9,297 nucleotides of DNA from an uncultured Ruminococcus sp. Its GTDB lineage: Bacteria > Bacillota > Clostridia > Oscillospirales > CAG-272. The position numbers and the translations under genes were made by a program. Under the pieces are notes generated by a model, which saw only the letters and a program-made list of their open reading frames with translations, was not told the DNA's origin and did no database searches. The number at the start of each line of letters is the position of its first letter. Position 1 is the stretch's first letter. Below, in pieces: positions 7,048 through 9,297 of the stretch. The stretch spans positions 1 through 9,297 of the forward strand of contig CADCPG010000006.1 in NCBI GenBank assembly GCA_902803255.1, given 5' to 3'.

Positions 7048-7924
7048 CGTATCCGACCTCCGTTTCAGGGATCACGCCGTCATTCCCGTCATCCGCGTCC
7101 GCCGGCCGACCCCCGATCTCCGTCTCATCAGACGGAAATAGGGATCCTTCGGACAGAAGCGCCTTTTTGAGTTTTGAAAGCGCCGAATCGAAGGCGCGCC
7201 CGGCCGGAGAGGTCAGCAGATCCCCGCCCGACGCCGCCAGTTTCAGCTGCCTCGAGAAGGGGACCGACACCGCGCATCGCGTCATATGCGAGCGCGACTC
7301 GTCAGCCGGAAGATATATCTCGCCCGTCGTCTGATTCTGCACCCTCAGGTGGTTTTCGGCGCCCCAGACGTCGCCGGAGTAGAGCGGCAGCTGCGAATCG
7401 TAGAAGGCGAAGCTCGCCATGTCGGGAGTATACAGCCTGATCACACGGTCGGCGCACTTCATGGCGGCCGACGAGAGCGGGTCGGACTGCGCCTCGGGGA
7501 CGCAGTCGGCGATCAGATAATCGCAAAGCAGCGACAGCCTCCGTATGAAGAGCGTCGCCCTGCCCTCGCTGACCGACGGATACGAGAACCCGTTCTCGCC
7601 GACGCTGTATCCGAAAAAGAGCAGGTCAGGGTACTTCCTGCACACGACGGCGGACGACAGTACCGTGTCCTCGTCGATATCGGCGGCCGAGAGCGCGGCT
7701 CCGACCGACGGCAGCTCCCGCTCCCCCGCCTCCGGAAAGAGCACCGGCAGAGCCGGGACGGTCCTGTCGCACATCAGCACCGTCACCTGCACTCCCGGGA
7801 CCGACGCCAGAGAGGCCGCGAGCCTCGCCGCGAGCAGCGTCTTTCCGCTGCCGTGGGGGCCCCAGAGCGCTATTATGCGGCGCTCGCCTCCCGCGGCCGC
7901 GGCCCCTTCTTTTTTCATCTTCAC
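7028..7924 (-). CDS. CpaE/TadZ-like P-loop ATPase of the pilus operon
   Basis: A 298-residue P-loop NTPase placed where Tad operons carry CpaE/TadZ, the MinD/ParA-like protein that positions the pilus machine. The P-loop GPHGSGKT lies at 22-29, a likely Walker B strand CDYLIADC at 134-141, and a MinD-like end strand near 157-165 (CADRVIRLY). It ends in an acidic, Gly-rich tail (about 262-298). The signature lysine of the ParA/MinD deviant Walker A (KGGxGKT) is replaced by proline (P23), so it is a plain Walker A and dimer-dependent catalysis may be altered. The GTG at 7922-7924 overlaps the CpaB-like stop (GTGA) and AGGAG lies about 11 nt upstream; the ATG two codons later is a weaker choice. 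It overlaps cpaF by 20 nt. Assignment rests on the P-loop, length and order. Confidence 0.78.
   Translation of the reverse strand: MKMKKEGAAAAGGERRIIALWGPHGSGKTLLAARLAASLASVPGVQVTVLMCDRTVPALPVLFPEAGERELPSVGAALSAADIDEDTVLSSAVVCRKYPDLLFFGYSVGENGFSYPSVSEGRATLFIRRLSLLCDYLIADCVPEAQSDPLSSAAMKCADRVIRLYTPDMASFAFYDSQLPLYSGDVWGAENHLRVQNQTTGEIYLPADESRSHMTRCAVSVPFSRQLKLAASGGDLLTSPAGRAFDSALSKLKKALLSEGSLFPSDETEIGGRPADADDGNDGVIPETEVGYGGGDVF
7057..7061 (-). promoter_or_regulatory. Ribosome binding site deciding the GTG start of cpaF
   Basis: GGAGG on the minus strand sits 9 nt before GTG (7047-7045) and 18 nt before the in-frame ATG (7038-7036). The spacing favours GTG, which gives the N-terminus MAAMSSDY. 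Confidence 0.7.
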
Positions 7925-8760
7925 GGCGAAACGCTCTCCTTTATCAGAGGCGAGGTGTGCTCACCCGAAATGATGGCCGCGGCCTCGGATATGACTCCCC
8001 CGCCGCCTCCGGCCCCCTGAGCGTCTTCGGTTTCCGTCCCGGTCCCGGTATCCTCGCCGCGCAGGAACCACTGCCGCTGCTGCTCGAGATAGGATGCCGC
8101 CTCGGGATCGCTCCCGTGACAGACGAAAGCGCAGCAGACCGACGCGGTCCCCGAATACTCGAAGAGCTCGGCCGCCTGTTCGGGATTGACGGCGAACATT
8201 ATCGTTTCGGGCAGCTCGTATTCGCCCTGTCCGTCGGAGCCCGCGCCGTCGCGGTTGACGCCCCCGCCCGTCACCGTGGTGATGACCCTGAGGTACCGGA
8301 GAGCGGGGGGCGAGAAGGCGCGGATCTTGCTGCTCGTTACGTAGACGCTGACTATGTCGCCGTTCGTGAGCTGTCCGGAAAAGCCGTCGGCGAACGACGT
8401 GACGGCCACCGTCACGGCAAGCTCGCCCGGCGCGAGCCTGCGCAGGGCTCCTGCGGCGCTTACGGCGTCGGTGGTCAGTTTCGACGAGGTAACCCAGTCG
8501 CCCCGGACCATGTCGCACGAAGCGTACTTGCCCACAGCGTCCTTCACGTCGGTGAGGATGCCCTCGGGAAGTCCCGACTTCCCCACCCTGACCGTCTCAA
8601 GCATGTCGGCTCTCACCGGCTGCCCTTTTTCGACCGCGGCGAGAGTCCGCACGATCTCGACGGTCGCGTCGGCCCTGCGGGCGGCGAGCGGGATACCCAC
8701 GAAAGATATAAGCATCGCGACGCCTATGCATATGATGCCTATCACGGTTCTGTTTTTCAT
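7921..8760 (-). CDS. cpaB: CpaB/RcpC-like SAF-domain pilus assembly protein
   Basis: A 279-residue protein with an N-terminal membrane helix (about 5-25) and an extracytoplasmic SAF-type domain (about 34-96) that includes VEKGQPVRADMLETVRVGKS (43-62). A second domain (about 108-212) is typical of CpaB/RcpC, with LAPGELAVTVAVT (109-121) and NGDIVSVYVTS (133-143). In diderm bacteria this protein contacts the secretin; here no secretin is present and it may act in the cell-wall zone. A low-complexity linker with five glycines follows (about 235-255). I chose ATG 8758-8760 over an upstream in-frame start: the membrane helix begins right there, GGGAGGA lies 12 nt upstream, and the extra 35 residues of the longer frame would cover the hairpin region. 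The stop overlaps the TadZ-like start (GTGA). It is the first gene after the pilin. Confidence 0.88.
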   Translation of the reverse strand: MKNRTVIGIICIGVAMLISFVGIPLAARRADATVEIVRTLAAVEKGQPVRADMLETVRVGKSGLPEGILTDVKDAVGKYASCDMVRGDWVTSSKLTTDAVSAAGALRRLAPGELAVTVAVTSFADGFSGQLTNGDIVSVYVTSSKIRAFSPPALRYLRVITTVTGGGVNRDGAGSDGQGEYELPETIMFAVNPEQAAELFEYSGTASVCCAFVCHGSDPEAASYLEQQRQWFLRGEDTGTGTETEDAQGAGGGGGVISEAAAIISGEHTSPLIKESVSP

Positions 8761-8800
8761 ATATAAAAAAATCCTCCCGGATCCGAAATGCAGGATGGCC

Positions 8801-8825
8801 GCGCCGGGGCGCAACGCCCCGGCGC
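8801..8825 (-). other. Perfect 11-bp GC-rich hairpin between pilin and cpaB
   Basis: On the transcript, GCGCCGGGGCG, a TTG loop and CGCCCCGGCGC form an uninterrupted 11-bp stem. It lies about 40 nt upstream of the cpaB start. No U-run follows directly; the nearest (seven U) begins about 28 nt later, beyond the cpaB ribosome site, so it is not a standard intrinsic terminator. A likelier role is a 3'-end stabiliser or partial barrier that keeps pilin mRNA more abundant than mRNA for the machine. Confidence 0.75.
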
Positions 8826-8827
8826 CG

Positions 8828-8870
8828 TCCGGCGTACGCGGAGGAGATATTGCCGCCGCGTACATCCGGA
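8828..8870 (-). other. Second hairpin directly after the pilin gene
   Basis: The arms GTACGCGG (8834-8841) and CCGCGTAC (8856-8863) pair perfectly around a 14-nt loop. Outer arms TCCGG (8828-8832) and CCGGA (8866-8870) extend the stem beyond a small internal loop (1 x 2 nt). It starts 10 nt after the pilin stop. Together with the neighbouring hairpin it fills most of the 120-nt gap between pilin and cpaB. Confidence 0.7.
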
Positions 8871-8880
8871 AAACGGGAAC

Positions 8881-9144
8881 TCACTCGGTATAGTTGAAGA
8901 GTTCCTTAACCTTCGCCGTGACGGTAGCGAAAACCGTGTCCTTCATGAGAGTATAGGTCAGCGTGAGCAGCAGCGCGCCTATGACGACGGCGATGAGTAT
9001 CTTGATCGCCTCACCGACGTACGCTTCGCCTTTCTCTTCCGAAACGAGCTTCTCCGCCCCGGCTCCGGCTCGAACGGCGGTTTTTCTCATGAATCCTGTG
9101 ATTTTCATCAGGATCAGTTCCGCTTTTTCGACGAGTTTGTTCAT
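8881..9144 (-). CDS. Small Flp/Tad-type pilin-like protein (DUF6133-like)
   Basis: An 87-residue protein, first gene of the pilus operon and the probable major pilin. It has a 39-residue leader that looks amphipathic and basic, then KGEAYVGEAIKILIAVVIGA (38-57), a hydrophobic helix (about 48-66) and a short hydrophilic end. If a prepilin peptidase cuts after G39, the mature protein has 48 residues, in the range of Flp pilins, with E45 at +6. Classic Flp pilins have Glu at +5 followed by Tyr; here Tyr (Y42) precedes the Glu. From memory it matches the DUF6133-like proteins of Clostridial Tad loci. ATG 9142-9144 is chosen because AGGAG (9153-9157) lies 8 nt upstream; the longer frame would begin at the transcription start itself. 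The perfect promoter and downstream hairpins fit a highly expressed pilin. The role is inferred. Confidence 0.8.
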   Translation of the reverse strand: MNKLVEKAELILMKITGFMRKTAVRAGAGAEKLVSEEKGEAYVGEAIKILIAVVIGALLLTLTYTLMKDTVFATVTAKVKELFNYTE

Positions 9145-9152
9145 TTTTTGCT

Positions 9153-9157
9153 CTCCT
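9153..9157 (-). promoter_or_regulatory. Ribosome binding site of the pilin gene
   Basis: AGGAG within AAAAGGAGAG lies 8 nt before the ATG at 9144-9142. It is followed by an A-run and is the strongest translation start signal in the window; it decides the pilin start against an upstream in-frame codon. Confidence 0.85.
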
Positions 9158-9200
9158 TTTGTTAGTAATCGGTCAACATTTTGAGGTCTCGAATGCACTT

Positions 9201-9217
9201 GTTCACAATTTGTTAAC
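9201..9217. promoter_or_regulatory. Imperfect palindrome in the pilin leader (possible operator)
   Basis: The plus strand reads GTTcACAA-T-TTGTtAAC, a 17-bp inverted repeat with seven of eight pairs matching. It lies just downstream of the predicted transcription start (about 9224), where a bound repressor would block elongation or initiation. A protein-binding role is inferred from symmetry and place only; it could also be chance in an AT-rich leader. Confidence 0.4.
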
Positions 9218-9230
9218 CTCTTTGACATGA

Positions 9231-9259
9231 ATTATACCACTTTAGAAATGGTTTGTCAA
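9231..9259 (-). promoter_or_regulatory. Perfect-consensus SigA promoter of the pilus operon
   Basis: The minus strand reads TTGACA (9259-9254), a 17-bp spacer, then TATAAT (9236-9231). Both hexamers match consensus fully, and TGG before the -10 adds an extended -10 (TGn) element. The predicted start is near 9224, giving a leader of about 80 nt. Such a strong promoter fits high pilin output and implies that control, if any, comes from a repressor or from RNA level. Confidence 0.92.
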
Positions 9260-9262
9260 CAG

Positions 9263-9297
9263 TTTTTCGCCAAAAAAGCGGTTTTTCTCCGAAAAAA
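9263..9297. promoter_or_regulatory. Phased A/T tracts upstream of the promoter (curved DNA or UP element)
   Basis: Four tracts, T5 (9263-9267), A6 (9272-9277), T5 (9282-9286) and A6 (9292-9297), lie at steps of 9.5 to 10.5 bp just upstream of the -35 box. Phasing with the helical turn is typical of intrinsically bent DNA and of UP elements bound by the RNA polymerase alpha subunit. The last tract is cut by the window edge and may be longer. Confidence 0.6.

Noticed and set aside
7286..8020. Plus-strand frame of 244 codons across the TadZ-like gene
   Set aside because: Arginine/histidine-rich translation typical of a shadow frame; the minus-strand gene has a P-loop and overlaps its neighbours properly.
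8771..8825. Intrinsic terminator after the pilin gene
   Set aside because: The stem is strong, but the U-run is about 28 nt away and comes after the cpaB ribosome site, so the standard layout is missing; listed as a hairpin only.
8761..8865. Upstream extension of the CpaB-like protein by 35 codons
   Set aside because: It would translate the hairpin region, and the membrane signal begins exactly at the ATG at 8760, which has a ribosome site.

Overview
The window reads as a chromosomal segment from a GC-rich, single-membrane (monoderm) member of the Bacillota, most likely an uncultured Clostridia lineage. The basis is a CysE of the Bacillus/Clostridium type, AGGAG-type Shine-Dalgarno sites, a perfect housekeeping sigma promoter, and a Tad pilus set without any secretin or outer-membrane gene. 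This is inference from gene content; the species cannot be named. All eleven genes lie on the minus strand, so transcription runs from high to low coordinates.

Right part (9297 to about 2740): a Tad/Flp-type (type IVc) pilus operon. It opens with phased A/T tracts and a perfect TTGACA-17-TATAAT promoter. Then come a small pilin-like protein (8881-9144), an intergenic region with two hairpins, a CpaB/SAF-domain protein, a CpaE/TadZ-like ATPase, the CpaF/TadA motor ATPase, two TadB/TadC-like inner-membrane platform proteins, and two TadE-like pseudopilin candidates. From cpaB onward every junction is an overlap (4 or 20 nt) or a 9-nt gap, so the proteins are probably made in a coupled, stoichiometric way. 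The strong promoter and the hairpins after the pilin gene suggest that pilin is made in excess over the machine. The pilin and both TadE-like proteins share a G-x-AYV motif just before their hydrophobic segment, which marks them as likely substrates of one prepilin peptidase. That peptidase is not encoded here.

Left part (about 2743 to 1): a second transcription unit with its own sigma70/sigmaA-type promoter, whose -35 box contains the stop codon of the last pilus gene. It encodes an unrecognised one-pass membrane protein (TTG start), a serine O-acetyltransferase with an unusual N-terminal extension of about 96 residues, a glycerophosphodiester phosphodiesterase, and the first 41 codons of a lipoprotein cut off by the window edge. 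These four genes are also tightly packed (ATGA overlap, 1-nt gap, GTGA overlap). No clear rho-independent terminator separates the two units, so readthrough from the pilus operon is possible.

No tRNA, rRNA, CRISPR, insertion sequence or phage gene was seen. There is no gene-free stretch longer than about 155 bases; the longest is the promoter/leader at the right edge. The most notable items are the divergent pilin/pseudopilin signal shared by three proteins, the architecture of the pilin promoter and hairpins, and the fused N-terminal domain of CysE.
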